This document shows positions 53,428 to 64,000 of a DNA stretch of 64,000 nucleotides, one piece after another (within the stretch, counting starts at the first letter, position 1; each line of letters begins with the position of its first letter). Where the stretch lies: positions 3,968,001 to 4,032,000 of the forward strand of contig CAUWAG010000010.1 in the NCBI GenBank assembly GCA_963556695.1, read 5' to 3'. The notes below the pieces were generated by a model. It was not told the DNA's origin. It searched no databases and saw nothing but the letters and a program-made list of their open reading frames with translations. Source of the stretch: Anthostomella pinea (taxonomy: Eukaryota; Ascomycota; Sordariomycetes; Xylariales; Xylariaceae). Both the position numbers and the translations under genes were made by a program.

Positions 53428-55186
53428 ATGGAATCAAAGTACGACTTCGTAGTCGTGGGCGGCGGTCCAGCCGGCAGCGCCGTCGCCGCAGGTCTCGCAG
53501 CCGCCGCCAAGAAGCCCACCGTGCTGCTCCTCGAGGCCGGAGGCCCGAACTCGGACCGGGAGATGCTCGTCGACGGAAAGCGCTGGGTGACGCTGCAGCA
53601 GGAGAGCATGAACTGGAGCTACAAGACGACACCCCAGGAGCACTGCGCGAACCGGGAGCTGGACTACTCGCGGGGCCTCGGGCTCGGGGGATCCAGCGCC
53701 ATCAACTTCGGCGTCTTTACGCGCGGCGCGAGGGACGACTACGAGGAGTGGGCGCGGATCGTCGGCGATGACAATTTCAGGTGGGAGCCGATTTGGGCCC
53801 GGTTCAAGCGGCTCGAGACCTTCCATGGGGAGCTGCCGCCGACCATCGATAAGAAGTATGCCGCGCCCAAGGCAGAGGACCATGGCAGCGCTGGGCCGCT
53901 TCACGTGGGATATGCGGCCGAGTGGGAGACGGATCTGCCGCCGTTGATGGACCTGTTCGAGGAAGCTGGATTCTCTGTGAACCCGGACCATAACTCGGGA
54001 AATCCACTGGGTATGTCCATCCTGATCAACTCGAGTTCCAAGGGCCTCCGTTCCACGGCGAAAGACTTGTTGACCCCTATCCCTGAGAACCTGACCATCA
54101 TAACCGACTCGCCCGTACAGCGCGTCATCCTTGAAGGCAAAAAGGCTATCGGCGTCGAATCGAATGGCAATAAATGTGAGTCCAACCCTCGATGCGAGGC
54201 GCGATTGCCCTTTGATTGACTTCCAGGGCCAGATCTAGCATCCAAAGAAGTCATCCTCTCAGCCGGATCCCTCAACACCCCACACATCCTCATGCACTCC
54301 GGCATAGGCCAGGAGCCAGCTAGAAGCATTTAACATCCCCGTTGTACAAGACACACCCGCCATCGGGCAAGGCCTCCGCGACCACATGTTCAGCCCCCTA
54401 GTCTACACGCGGGCCGAAGGCAGCACGGCCCGCGGCACCTTCTACGGCTCGCAGGCCGCCATGGACATCGCGCTCGCGCAATGGCGCGCCGACGGCACGG
54501 GCCCCTGGTCGAAGTTCGCCTGCGAGCTCGGCATCGGCTTCTTCAAGCTCGCTTCCCTAGCCGAGACGCCCGAGTTCCGGGCCCTGCCCGCCGCGGAGAG
54601 GGCCTACCTCGAGGCGCCCACGGTGCCGCACTACGAGATCCTGACGCACTTCCCAATGCACTGGTTCCTGCCAGGCGGCGAGGAACTCAGCGCCGCAGAC
54701 CTCAACTCATCGTGCCTGCTGGTGTTCTACTACAACGCGCAGGCGCGCGGCGAGGTGACGCTGCAGTCGGCGGACCCGGCCACACCACTACGTTTCGACC
54801 CGCGGTTCCTGTCCACGGCGTTCGACCGCCGTGTCGCCATCGACGCCATGCGCGAAGCGCTACAATTCGCGCGCCGCGAGGCCTACGCCCGAGACAGCGT
54901 CGCGCTTCTCGCGGGTCCGGGGGGCGACTCGGACCACGAGATCCTGGACTACTGGCGGCGAACGATCGCGTCGAGCTGGCACATGACGGGCACGGTCAAG
55001 ATGGGCCGGCCAGGTGACGAGGACGCGGCCGTCGATTCCGCGTTTCGGGTGACGGGCTTCGAGGGCTTGCGCGTGGCGGATATGAGTGTCGTGCCCGTGC
55101 TGGCGAGCTGCCATGTCCAGGCTGTGGCGTACGTGACGGGCATGACGTGTGCGGAGAAGCTGGTGAGGGAGTATGGGCTTGCGTAG
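53428..55186 (+). pseudogene. GMC (glucose-methanol-choline) oxidoreductase with one frameshift
   Basis: This is an FAD-dependent alcohol/aldehyde oxidase family protein. Exon 1 (53428-54175) starts MESKYDFVVVGGGPAGSAVA, the FAD Rossmann motif. It continues with LLLEAGGPNSD and the GMC signature GLGLGGSSAINFGVFTRGAR. A 51-nt intron (54176-54226) leads to ASKEVILSAGSLNTPHILMH, the second GMC signature. At about 54312-54325 the frame ends (GIGQEPARSI, then TAA), while the neighbouring frame continues correctly (NIPVVQDTPAIGQGLRDHMF). It runs to 55186, with the catalytic His in SSWHMTGTVKMG and the end ASCHVQAVAYVTGMTCAEKL. A single indel therefore breaks an otherwise complete gene. The neighbours (PKS remnant and P450) suggest a former tailoring role in secondary metabolism. 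A sequencing error at this one site cannot be excluded. Confidence 0.85.
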
Positions 55187-56002
55187 AGCACGGCCGTGTG
55201 TTGTTTCTGCTAGACCATCGAGTCTGGACTTGGACTATTTGACTACTTCCAACTTCCAGCTTATCTTATATGTGGCTTGAATCCATCGGCATGGTGTACA
55301 GCATGTTCATCATTCAGGCCGTCATTGACGTCCTTGGGTATGATATCCGGACGGAAAGCCTCTGGACCCCTCTGGGCCTAGAATAGTCCCCTAATCCGTG
55401 GTCCTCGAGATCCTCGATACAGCTGGGCGTGGCCCACTGGATTCAACTGAGCTCCTTGCTCAGCAAGTTCACAGCGGGTTTGCTATAGGAATGTTGACTT
55501 ACATGCTGGGTCCACTCAAAACAGCTCTAGGTATGCAGAGCGTGTCGTACTGGGCCTTCTAGGAGTATGCACAATAGACCAGCTTAAGCTGTCCCAATAG
55601 ACGGCCGCACATGCATGCCCTTTAGTCATCAACCCCTCGTGATACCTTTCTGCACTGCTACAGCAAGTGCCGGTGTAACAGTACTTCTGTACAGGGGTTC
55701 GGTGAAGAAAAGTAACCATGTGTGACCAATGGCAACCCAAGTATCGCGTCCTCGAGGACGTGATTGCCCGTGCAAGGTGGAGTGACGTTTCACCCCAAGG
55801 TCGTACTGGCACTTGTCGATGCCCCTTTGGTGTATTGGAGGGGATCGTCAGGATACGCGTGGGTGTGGTTTCCTCCATGGAGCTTCATCTCTCATGCTAT
55901 GTTATAGCAAGGGACGTTCTACCTCATACCGGTAATCCAGGTCAACCTTGTTGTGACAACTCTAGGCATATCACCTCCCCATTCTCACCACCTACCCTAA
56001 CC
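55187..56002. other. intergenic between GMC gene and P450
   Basis: The region holds the P450 promoter and C/T-rich leader (55960-56002). No gene is supported. Confidence 0.45.
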
Positions 56003-57903
56003 ATGGCACTATTCAACCTAATCCAGTCAGCCCTCGGCCTCCTACAGCGCCATCCCGCGCTGGCCACCGTGGTAATCCTAATCACTTACGTCTCCCAACT
56101 CGCCGTGCGTCGATTGTACCTCAGCCCCATATCCCACATCCCCGGCCCGAAGCTGGCGGCGCTGACCTGGGCATACGAGTTCTACTACGACATCATCCTG
56201 GGGGGGCAGTACACCTTCAACATCATCGACCTGCACCGGGAATACGGTCCCATCATCCGGATCAACCCGTACGAGATCCACGTCGCCGACCCGGACTTCT
56301 TCTCGGAGGTCTATCCGGGACCCACCCGGCCCCGGGATAAATGGTCGTTCTTCACGTCTCAGGTCCGTACCAACCGTTTCGTTTGTTATGATGTATATGA
56401 AGTAGAATGCGTGTCTCTGATCGATCATGCTTGCAGTTCGGAGCGCCCGACTCGACTGTCGCAACCGTTGACCACAACCTCCACCGCGTCCGCCGGGCCG
56501 CCATGAACCCCTTCTTCTCCATGAGCGCCGTCCGCAAACTGCAGCCTGTGATCGAGGAGAGAGTCGACGCCCTACTGGAGCGTTTCAAGCAGCACAGCCG
56601 CAGTTCCGACGAACCGCTGGACCTGATGTACCCCTATTCGGCATACACGAACGGTAGGTCTCTACGCCCAGTCATCATGGACAGTTCACGGCAGCTGACA
56701 TTTCATAGATGTCATCTGCGAGTACGCCTTCTCCCGCTGCAACAAACTCGGTAAGTTCAGAAAGCCCCCACGCAACCAGTGAACCCAACCTACTCACAAG
56801 CCATCACATCAGTCGAGGACCCCAACTACGGCCGCGACACGACCGACAGCCTCCTGGACGGCACGCGCATGGGCAACACGATCAAGCACATGCCGTGGCT
56901 CCTAGCTCTCGCAAACCAGCTCCCAGAGTCCCTCACAGGGCGCTACATCCCCGGCTGGAACGAGTTCCTCAAACTCAAGGCCTCCATCCTGGACCAGACC
57001 CTCGACATCCAATCCGGCACCACCTCTTCGAAGCGGACGAACCTGGAAGATAGTAGGGTGCCGCAGCACCCCACCATCTTCCACGAGATGCTCTCATCGC
57101 GCCTCCTCCCGCCCGCCGAGAAGACACCGCAGCGCATAGCCCAGGAGGGCCAGATCCTAGTGCAGGCGGGCACCATGACGACTTCGTGGGCGCTGACCGT
57201 CGGTACCTTCCACCTGCTCAACAACCCATCCTCCCTAAAACTTTTACGCGACGAGCTGTTCGCCGCATTACCAGACCCCTCCACCCCCACACCGTTCGGC
57301 GAACTAATGGCCCTCCCCTACCTCCGCGCCGTAGTAACCGAGTCCATCCGTCTCAGCGTCGGCGCCAGCAGCCGGCTCGCGCGCATTTCGCCGACCGAGA
57401 CGCTGGAATTCCACGACAAGTCGCGTGGTAGGACGTGGCGCATTCCGCCTGGGACGCCGGTGGGGATGACTTGGTACCAGACGCTGTGCGACCCGGCTGT
57501 CTTCGCAAAACCCCTGGCGTTCCGCCCCGAGCGGTGGCTCGACGATAATCATGATGATGAGGGTAAGGGTAAGCACAACGACCGCTACATGGTCGCCTTC
57601 GGCGGCGGCACGCGCGTCTGCCTGGGCATGAACGTCGCGCAAGCGGAGCTGCACCTCATGCTCGCGAAGCTGTTCCGGCGGTGGGGAGGCGGACCGGCGT
57701 GCGGTAATGACAATAACGCCTCGGAAGCGGATGGGGATGAGAAGAAGAGCACCTGCAAAGGCGATCGGCGGCCGGGGGATCTGGGGTTCATACGCGTGCA
57801 TCACGAGACCACGGCGCGGGACTGCCAGATGGCGGCGGATTACTTCACGCCGATTCCGTGGAAGGGGTCAAAGGGCGTTAGGGTCGTGTTTGAGGCTGCG
57901 TGA
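56003..57903 (+). CDS. cytochrome P450 monooxygenase
   Basis: Four exons (56003-56362, 56437-56653, 56709-56750, 56813-57903) join in phase to give about 569 residues. The N-terminal anchor is ALATVVILITYVSQLAVRRL, followed by the Pro-rich hinge SPISHIPGPKLAAL. The I-helix oxygen-binding motif is VQAGTMTTSWAL (about residue 324) and the K-helix ExxR is VTESIRLS (about 382). The PERF region is FRPERWLDD, and the heme loop is AFGGGTRVCLGMNVAQAEL with the thiolate Cys near residue 475. The sequence style (DKWSFFTSQFGAPDSTVATV, NLHRVRRAAMNPFFSMSAVR) resembles the trichodiene oxygenase-like group of fungal secondary-metabolism P450s. All splice sites are consensus and no break was found, unlike the neighbouring PKS and GMC genes. 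The substrate is unknown. Confidence 0.9.
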
Positions 57904-58799
57904 GTCAGTACATGTATTAGGCAGTTGGCGAATGATATCTGTGGTCTGCAGAGTTCATCTGGCAAGGAGGATGCGACAAGGTCATGAGTCGTTCGACGAG
58001 TGTTGTTTCGGATGGTGTCGGCATGCATGCAGCCTCCTGGATGCGAGAGACGGCGATTACATGGACTCATATCCTGAGTGCAGCTGGGCCTGTCTCACTG
58101 ATTTCGACTGCGCTCTTGTTCAGGAAGGTTGTAACGACGCTCCATGTTTGGTCATGCTCATGGTCATGGTCATGCTCATGGTCATGGTCATGGTCATGGT
58201 CATGCTCATGGTGTGGTCATCAGGGTGCAAGGAAGTGACTTGCCAGTCAGAAAGTGTTCCAGCGTCGCTTTCCTACTTCAGCTTGAAGGAGTATCAGATC
58301 CGTAACCAGTCAAAAGGCATGAGAACACAGCAGGAGCTGATGATGTGCACTTGCCATGTGGATGTCGTGGACGGGGAGTGTCGTTCAGTGTAACATGTGG
58401 CAACATGGAGAGACCCGTGTTGTGATGCTGATAGCACAGTGAAGGTAGATGATGCAGATGTTGTCGTTGCCCCGAAGGCCCGACACCCCTGTTCTCCTGG
58501 GCGTGGTCGATCAAAATGATTCAATCTGATCGATATATTGAATAATCTCTAATGCAGACACTGGGTATGGTACTCATAAACATTCAACCAACTCCTCCAG
58601 CTTAGGTTCATGTTTTTGGCATAGCAATCCCGGCTTGTCTACCCACCGACCGTCAACTCAGAACGCCATGCTAGTCCCTGCCCGTTTGTTGCCATTCTAC
58701 CGTCAACGTTGAGAACCATTGTCAGTGTCGCGACAAGTCAGCCTGACCTGGGGGAAATCTGCGTGATCGCCCATACGCAAACATCCTTGGTAGTCCTCC
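57904..58799. other. convergent intergenic region with a hexamer array
   Basis: This is 3'-flanking DNA of P450 and the glutamine amidotransferase gene, with the GGTCAT array listed separately. No gene is supported. Confidence 0.45.
58149..58213 (+). repeat. GGTCAT/GCTCAT hexamer microsatellite
   Basis: About eleven tandem hexamers, mostly GGTCAT with interspersed GCTCAT, lie 250 bp after the P450 stop. Confidence 0.9.
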
Positions 58800-60434
58800 C
58801 TACAGAGACATACCCAGGACCCGGGCTGCCTTCCCTGATGTTATATACTCAGATGCCCTCGACGGTGTCGCTTGTATAGGGCTCGACGGTGTCTGTTCTT
58901 CCGCATCTACATACTCGGCAGGATGTGGCTGCTCCCCGGTAGTAAGCGACCGTCGTTTCTTCTTAATATTGCCCTGAGAAGGAAGCTTAGCGCCAATCTC
59001 CGGGCGTGGTGTTGGTAGATTTGTGACAGAGCGAAGGTCGGATGAAGATGACGTGGTTTCTGAGAATGATAGGGGCGTCTTGCCTCGCAACTGTCCCTGT
59101 GCCGAAGCAACCTCCGGTGTTCGACTCCGGCCGATGCCTGGTGGTATCAGAGGAGCAAAGATATGCTTGTGACCATTTAGGTCGATGCCAGGGGTTGGTA
59201 AGGGGCTGGAAACACCAGGTGCGGCTTTCTCGTTGGTAGTCAAGCCCTTCGTCTGCGCAAAAGCAGAAGACCGCTTGTGGTAGGGGTCACGGTTTGAGTA
59301 GCCATCGATGATGGGGTTCACCATGACAGTTTGGCCATGTATGGTCAGGATGGAGTTCGTGGGAACATTGACCCAGTTCTCTGCCATGTTATTAGTATCA
59401 TATACTAGAGATCTTGTTAAGTTGGATGGTGCATACCTCGTTCGAATGTCAGCGGTTCGCTGGCGACCAGCACGATGTCGGCACCCTTATCTCGCCGTTC
59501 CATCTGGTAATCTCGGTCGTTCGCAGAAGACGGTTGCTTAGTCTCCCACTGGGTGCCAGAAGAAAAGTACAAACTTGCCGCCTCGTCCGTGTTGCTGCTG
59601 ACATATCTTGTACAGATGATGCTGTGCCCGTCGGTGACGGCAAAGTTGAGGAGACTCCGCGTATCGACATTCTCGCTCTGGACAGTGCTCTCGGGTATGC
59701 TCGCGGTAAGCTCATTGATGATATCGATGGTCTGAAGCAGTGCCCGCCGCAGCATACTTGGGTTGAACCCCTTCTTGGGCTGCGAGGACGGGTCGACGCC
59801 TAGGCGTTCTAAGCGGTCGAGGAATAGGGCAAAGGCCCACTCGCTGTCGGTGCCTCCGTGTACGTTGAGGTACCATTTGTCATGCAATCGCTCGCCGAGC
59901 TTCCTCTTGATGTACTTCCAGCCTCCCAGACCGCCATTGTGCATCCACATCAAGCTGCCATGGTAGAAGGGGTGGCAGTTGTCTTCGCTCAGGGATCCTT
60001 CGGTCGTGGCTCGAACGTGGGCGAAGACAAGTCGAGAAGCTGTCTTGGACGCTATGCGCTGGAGATTCGTGCAATTCCAAGCTGGGATGGTAGACGTAAA
60101 GAGGCAGGGCGCGGCGCCCAGCTTCGGGTCAGTGTAGAAGCCGATGCCAAAGCCATCTGCGTTGTTTTGGCCCCGTCTCGTATCCTGTGACGGTGTGAAT
60201 AGGGGTTAGTAATGCTGGCGCTGGTGCTGGGGTTGGGGTTAAGCACTAACCAGGCGCAATCGCGAGTCGAAGGATTGCTTCAATATGGAATGTGTCGGGT
60301 CGAGAATCAGTTTCGAGAGCAGGATCTCGTCACTACCACGGTAGACCTGTCGGTGAGTCAGCCATTGGGGCGCTCTCGTGTGACCTTAGGTATTCAATGG
60401 GGGGGGAGGGGGGGCAAACCAGGAAGCGGCACAT
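58800..60434 (-). CDS. dug3: class II glutamine amidotransferase, Dug3 type
   Basis: With Dug2, Dug3 forms the cytosolic enzyme that starts gamma-glutamyl-transpeptidase-independent glutathione breakdown. Exon 1 is only 15 nt, 60434-60420 (MCRFL, whose Cys2 is the N-terminal nucleophile), and is followed by an intron with donor GTTTGC and acceptor GACAG. Exon 2 reads VYRGSDEILLSKLILDPTHS and SFDSRLRL. After another intron comes NNADGFGIGFYTDPKLGAAP, the glutamine-binding RATTEGSLSEDNCHPFYHGS and MWMHNGGLGGWKYIKRKL, then NVHGGTDSEWAFALFLDRLE. A last intron near 59450-59390 leads to NWVNVPTNSILTIHGQTVMV and a long Ser/Pro-rich tail ending at 58800. The catalytic segments are complete. The first exon is assigned by phase and by the absolute need for Met-Cys at the N-terminus. 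Conf. for the family is high, for glutathione specificity somewhat less. Confidence 0.9.
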
Positions 60435-60935
60435 GGCGGTCGCGTGCCTTGGTTGCAATGACTGGACAGCTTAACGGACAACAAGGTTGAACGCCATACA
60501 AGAAATGTTGTTAAGAATCCGTTCGATATGAATACGGTGTGGGAATTATGTATATTTCCCGTCGATCCGGTGAATCAGAGCGTGACGTGCAGGCGAGGCT
60601 GGATTGCGAGATCGCGGTGAGCAGTGAGCACCTGCAGTCTGGACAGTGGAAGGTTGGTTGTAAAGCTGTAAAGTTGGGGAAACGGGGCTTACGTAATTTG
60701 GCAGGTGTCTGGGTAGGGGTTTTAGGGGTCCACAAAGTCCGATTCAGGGGGCTTGTCCGTTGTGGACCGCTGAGACTTAACGCTTGACAGGCCCCTCTCT
60801 CGACCAATCAAATGTCCCCTATGGCCATAATTGGCAGTACTGCCAGCGGAGCAGGTCCCATCATCTCCCCCCTATCTTCCTGCTCATGGTCCTGGTCATC
60901 TGTACGGATCTATGCATTTTGCCATGTCTCTGCCA
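60435..60935. other. dug3 promoter region up to transposon copy B
   Basis: This is upstream sequence of the minus-strand dug3 gene. No gene is supported. Confidence 0.45.
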
Positions 60936-62998
60936 CCCATGCCACGCCCCACTTTATTCAGGATTCGCTCGGGCTCACCAGCTAAAGCTGATGCTGGACA
61001 CCAAAACACCCAGTTTTTCGATCTATCCAACTAGAAAGGCATTAACCACCTGCAACTGTGGCCAGATTCGTAGATTTCCGCCAGTGCCATCTTCACAGAA
61101 AGCCTCTGTTTACGTGACGCCTTTGCTGCTTCGGAAAAACAGCGTTTTGTAGCATTGCAAATTCTTAGATCTGCTGCTTCAACCATCTTCCTCGCCTTGA
61201 CTATCTAGCCTTCTTCCTTCTGCTGGACCATTCGCTGGCTATCAGCTATTGTCAACACCCCTCCTGACTTCAATGGAGTATTCTTGGTAGCCTGGCGTTG
61301 TTTTTGAACGCGCTCAGCATATTTAGTTTTCCCCAGGTCTCTTTTAATCTGGACCAGTTCTGAGACACTTATTAGAGACCTTTTGATAAAGCGGCTAATA
61401 TTGGCAGCAAACTCAGGATCAAGACTTTCATCGCTTTTCATCGCTGTGTCTAGCTTATTAGCCACCTTGTTGATCTGGCGTAAGGTCATTGGCGTGCCAA
61501 ATGGCGAGGAACCTGCCAAGGTAGGGGGCGTTGAATACACGGATGTTGATTGATACTGTTGCTTGTTCTGCTCTGCGTGCAGAGATTGATCATCAGTCTT
61601 TTTAGTGGGTCAGATGCCCTGTGCGTCTCTGCACCACTGGAGATCTTCCGGTGTCTTATCTCCGGCTCCCATTTAACAGGGGGAGTAGGTGTCCTTTTTG
61701 GCTGTCGTTCTTCTAGGATTTGAAGCACCGGCAGCGGGTTATATGGCCAGATACCAGTCTTCTAAAAGACAGAGAGAATGGTACAAGACTTGAATGCTTG
61801 CTGGCGGACTTGCTAAATACAGCTAAGGAACTCAAGCTTCGTAATGTTCATCAGGCCATCACGGACCATTAAGTCTAGTGCCTTTGCGTGATAATGCTTT
61901 AGCGGCTTGAAGACTACCCCGTCTAGCGGCTGCAACAGGTACGTCAGGTTTAGAGGCATGCCAAAAGGGATAATATTGTGATCTTTGTAATATTGAATAA
62001 ATTCAATCGTATAATGTGAATCATGGCCATCCAGAATAAGGAGCCGTTTTGTCTCAATGGCCTTTGTTACTATGTGTTTTTTAAAATACTTTAGTTATTT
62101 TAAGCTGATCTAATTATTTGAGTAGTTGCTGAAAGAAAGGATAATAGCTATATCTCCATGCAGTTCAGGTTGTTGATACCATTGGGCCATATGGAGCTGG
62201 CCTTCCAGAACCAGAAAGGCTGGTATGTATTTTCTATCCGCAGAGATAGCTTTGATAGCAGTAGTAGATTCCCTATTCTCAGCTGTGTTGAAATAGTGGG
62301 CTCTCTTTCATTTGGTGACAATGAGCTGGTTCTTCCCAATACCTATTTGAAAGCCAGTCTCGTCCATGTTCCAGATATCTTCGGGAGGGATACCCTCTGT
62401 TTTGCATGTCTCTTGGAGCTTCTGAAAGTACTGAGCGACTCGCTCAACGTCTTCTGATGCCTCCCGGTCTGTGTGAAGCTGCTTTTGAAGCCACTAGTGA
62501 TATCTATAAAGCTTGATAAAGCGACTGGTCCATTTTTGGCTAATAGTAGTTAGGCTGTCCCGTATAGCTGAAGACGCTCGCTCGCTCAGAATGTGATTTA
62601 TAGCGTTAGTAATAAACTCAGCGCATACAGCAAGGTTAATACGATCAAGACGATTAATATAATGATATATTGCCACCTTTTTAGTAGGTATTAGCTTCGT
62701 GTTTATTGCTGGTTGGCCTTTTCTTATTGGATGGCCTTTGAGGCGATTTTGAAGGCGATCGCGAGATATGCCAAATTTGCGGGCTACCGTGATGATTTTC
62801 GAACTGGAATGAGTTCCAATATGCTGGACAGCTTCCTATAAGCGTGCTTCCATTTTACTGAATTAAATATGCGTTGAAGCTGTTGAAGACAAGTGTGATC
62901 TAGAGGGAATGGTTGAAAAACTGGGTGTTTTGGTGTCCAGCACCAGCTTTAGCTGGGGAGCCCGAGCGAATCCTGAATAAAGTGGGGCGTGGCACGGG
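60936..62998 (-). mobile_element. Fot/pogo-type DNA transposon, copy B
   Basis: The left end has CCCATGCCACGCCCCACTTT and the right end is its inverted partner at 62998, followed by TA. It is the same family and the same orientation as 39999-41915. It is 2,063 bp and retains the internal segment (about 61515-61683) missing from copy A. The offset between the homologous middle parts is constant at 21,083 bp. Confidence 0.88.
61205..62850 (-). pseudogene. Fot/pogo transposase remnant, copy B
   Basis: It has the same landmarks and the same stop codons as copy A. In addition, the region between the catalytic core and the C-terminus is preserved here (GIWPYNPLPVLQILEERQ, PTPPVKWEPEIRHRK, TLRQINKVANKLDTAM, SLDPEFAANISRFIKRSLIS). 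The catalytic segments DIWNMDETGFQIG, LLILDGHDSHYTIEF and LTYLLQPLDG are recognisable. The frame is broken by several stops and shifts, so no active transposase is made. Confidence 0.82.
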
Positions 62999-63289
62999 TA
63001 GTTATGGCAGGACACATGGCTACAACAAAACATGGTAGACAAGGTGGAGCGTGTTGCACACGAACTTTAATATTTGGCATATAATTGGGAGTGACTGACA
63101 ACTGTCTTGATGGTGCAACGATCATCCCGAACCCGATGACCACTTTGCGAGGGTGCTATACATAAGGGCACAGCCAAGGGGGTTTTCAGCGACTACCTGC
63201 GTCGGGCAATCCAACAACAACGACGTGTCGGCTTGAAAGAGAAGGACTACCTCCTATCCACGCTGACACAAGCAATGTTGATGGCAGTG
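62999..63289. other. short intergenic region after transposon copy B
   Basis: No feature recognised. Confidence 0.4.
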
Positions 63290-63867
63290 TCACGTGATGC
63301 TGAGGACCCAGCTGCTCTGCCGGTGCTCTTTGATCTGTCCTCCTCTCCCGCCTATGAAGACTTCGATGCCTGCCGGTAACACAGCCTGGCCATTGCAAGT
63401 GTCCCATGCGTCGAATGCCTCGTTCCGGTTAGGGCTTCTATACGCCCGCACGAAGCAGGCTCGCCAATATATCTTCTGCCCACTTCCGATCAGCCATGCT
63501 GGCGTCCCCTGAGCGTTTTCGAAACAGACGGATTTGTCTAGATCTTCTATCTTGAAAGACTATGGGCAGTGAATTAGTAGGCAGTCGTTGGTCGACTTGC
63601 ACACGTACCACCGTTGGTAGGGGTGGCGGAGGCATGGGGGAATTTTCGAAGGAAGGTGTGCCCCCCTATGTAGCTGGGCCTGGCGGAGGAGGCGGTGCGT
63701 GCTCTGCTTCCAGAGGATGGAAAGGAGGGCAGCGGCGGCGTCTGGCTGGGCGATGCCGCTGATGAAGCGGGTGCTTGACTGGGTACCCTCGAGCCAGGTG
63801 TCTGTGCAGGCGCCGCTGGGCCTCGGGATGGGCCTCGGGATGGGCCTCGGGATGGTGCCTTGGACAT
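63290..63867 (-). CDS. hypothetical protein with low-complexity N-terminus (frameshift in a G-run)
   Basis: The start ATG at 63867 opens a Pro/Ser/Ala-rich N-terminus with a SRGP repeat encoded by three 12-bp units (63819-63854). A run of six G (about 63661-63666, C on the plus strand) shifts the frame. The neighbouring frame continues as GGTPSFENSPMPPPPLPTV, then reaches a 49-nt intron (63608-63560) with donor GTACGT, branch TACTAAT and acceptor CATAG. The next exon reads SFKIEDLDKSVCFENAQGTP and YWRACFVRAYRSPNRNEAFD and stops at 63290. So the gene looks real but is broken by one extra base, or the G-run is mis-sequenced. I recognise no family. Confidence 0.45.
63819..63854 (+). repeat. three 12-bp units, GGCCTCGGGATG
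   Basis: Three exact tandem copies encode the repeated SRGP tetrapeptide of the minus-strand hypothetical protein. Confidence 0.9.
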
Positions 63868-64000
63868 GATGCTATGTATGTTGTTTTGTGCGATCGAGTG
63901 GGGTATTTCGGCCGCGGAATCGGACTTTGGGTTCGGTTTGATGTTGAGACCTTCGATAATACTCAGACTTGTTAGATTTACTCGCGATCCTGAGCTGGTA

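Noticed and set aside
53434..53991. Minus-strand frame of 185 codons
   Set aside because: Antisense shadow of the GC-rich GMC exon, with no domain.

Overview
The window is nuclear DNA of a filamentous ascomycete (Pezizomycotina, most likely a sordariomycete). The reasons are short 49-80 nt introns with GTRNGT donors and CTRAC/TACTAAC branch sites, fungal-type proteins (MED19/Rox3, Rit1, Mgm1, Dug3, a fungal rhodopsin-like membrane protein, a reducing PKS), and Tc1/mariner, Fot/pogo and Tad-like LINE elements carrying many C-to-T or G-to-A type stop codons, as repeat-induced point mutation (RIP) produces. No tRNA, rRNA or CRISPR was recognised.

Layout. 0-17 kb is mainly a housekeeping block: a UIM/UBA-like ubiquitin-binding protein (cut by the window edge), the E2 enzyme Cdc34, Mediator subunit 19, an F-box protein, a decayed secreted-protein gene, a small Myb-like protein and a long GHSMG lipase/esterase-like protein. 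A nearly intact Tc1/mariner element with terminal inverted repeats and TA target sites lies at 17.1-18.5 kb. 19-34 kb is more accessory: a rhodopsin-like membrane protein, the tRNA modification enzyme Rit1, two paralogous coiled-coil proteins of unknown function, a secreted HExxH protein between them and an HSPA12-like Hsp70/actin-fold ATPase. 34.4-35.8 kb is filled with three unrelated tandem repeat families. Mgm1, the mitochondrial inner-membrane dynamin, follows at 36.8-39.7 kb.

40-63 kb is a transposon-bounded block. Two directly oriented copies of one dead Fot/pogo element lie about 19 kb apart. Between them are a ruined highly reducing polyketide synthase (KS truncated at a LINE, a 16-bp duplication in AT, an in-frame stop, a 1-nt frameshift), the 3.4-kb Tad-like LINE, a small spliced orphan, a GMC oxidoreductase with one frameshift, an apparently intact P450 and the glutamine amidotransferase Dug3. 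PKS, GMC and P450 look like the remains of a secondary-metabolite cluster. A low-complexity hypothetical gene with a G-run frameshift ends the window.

Working links are modest. Cdc34, the UIM protein and the F-box protein all belong to ubiquitin biology, but their proximity is probably coincidental. The most unusual items are the mosaic pair of Fot/pogo copies, the stepwise decay of the PKS locus and the coiled-coil/HExxH/Hsp70 neighbourhood at 24-34 kb.
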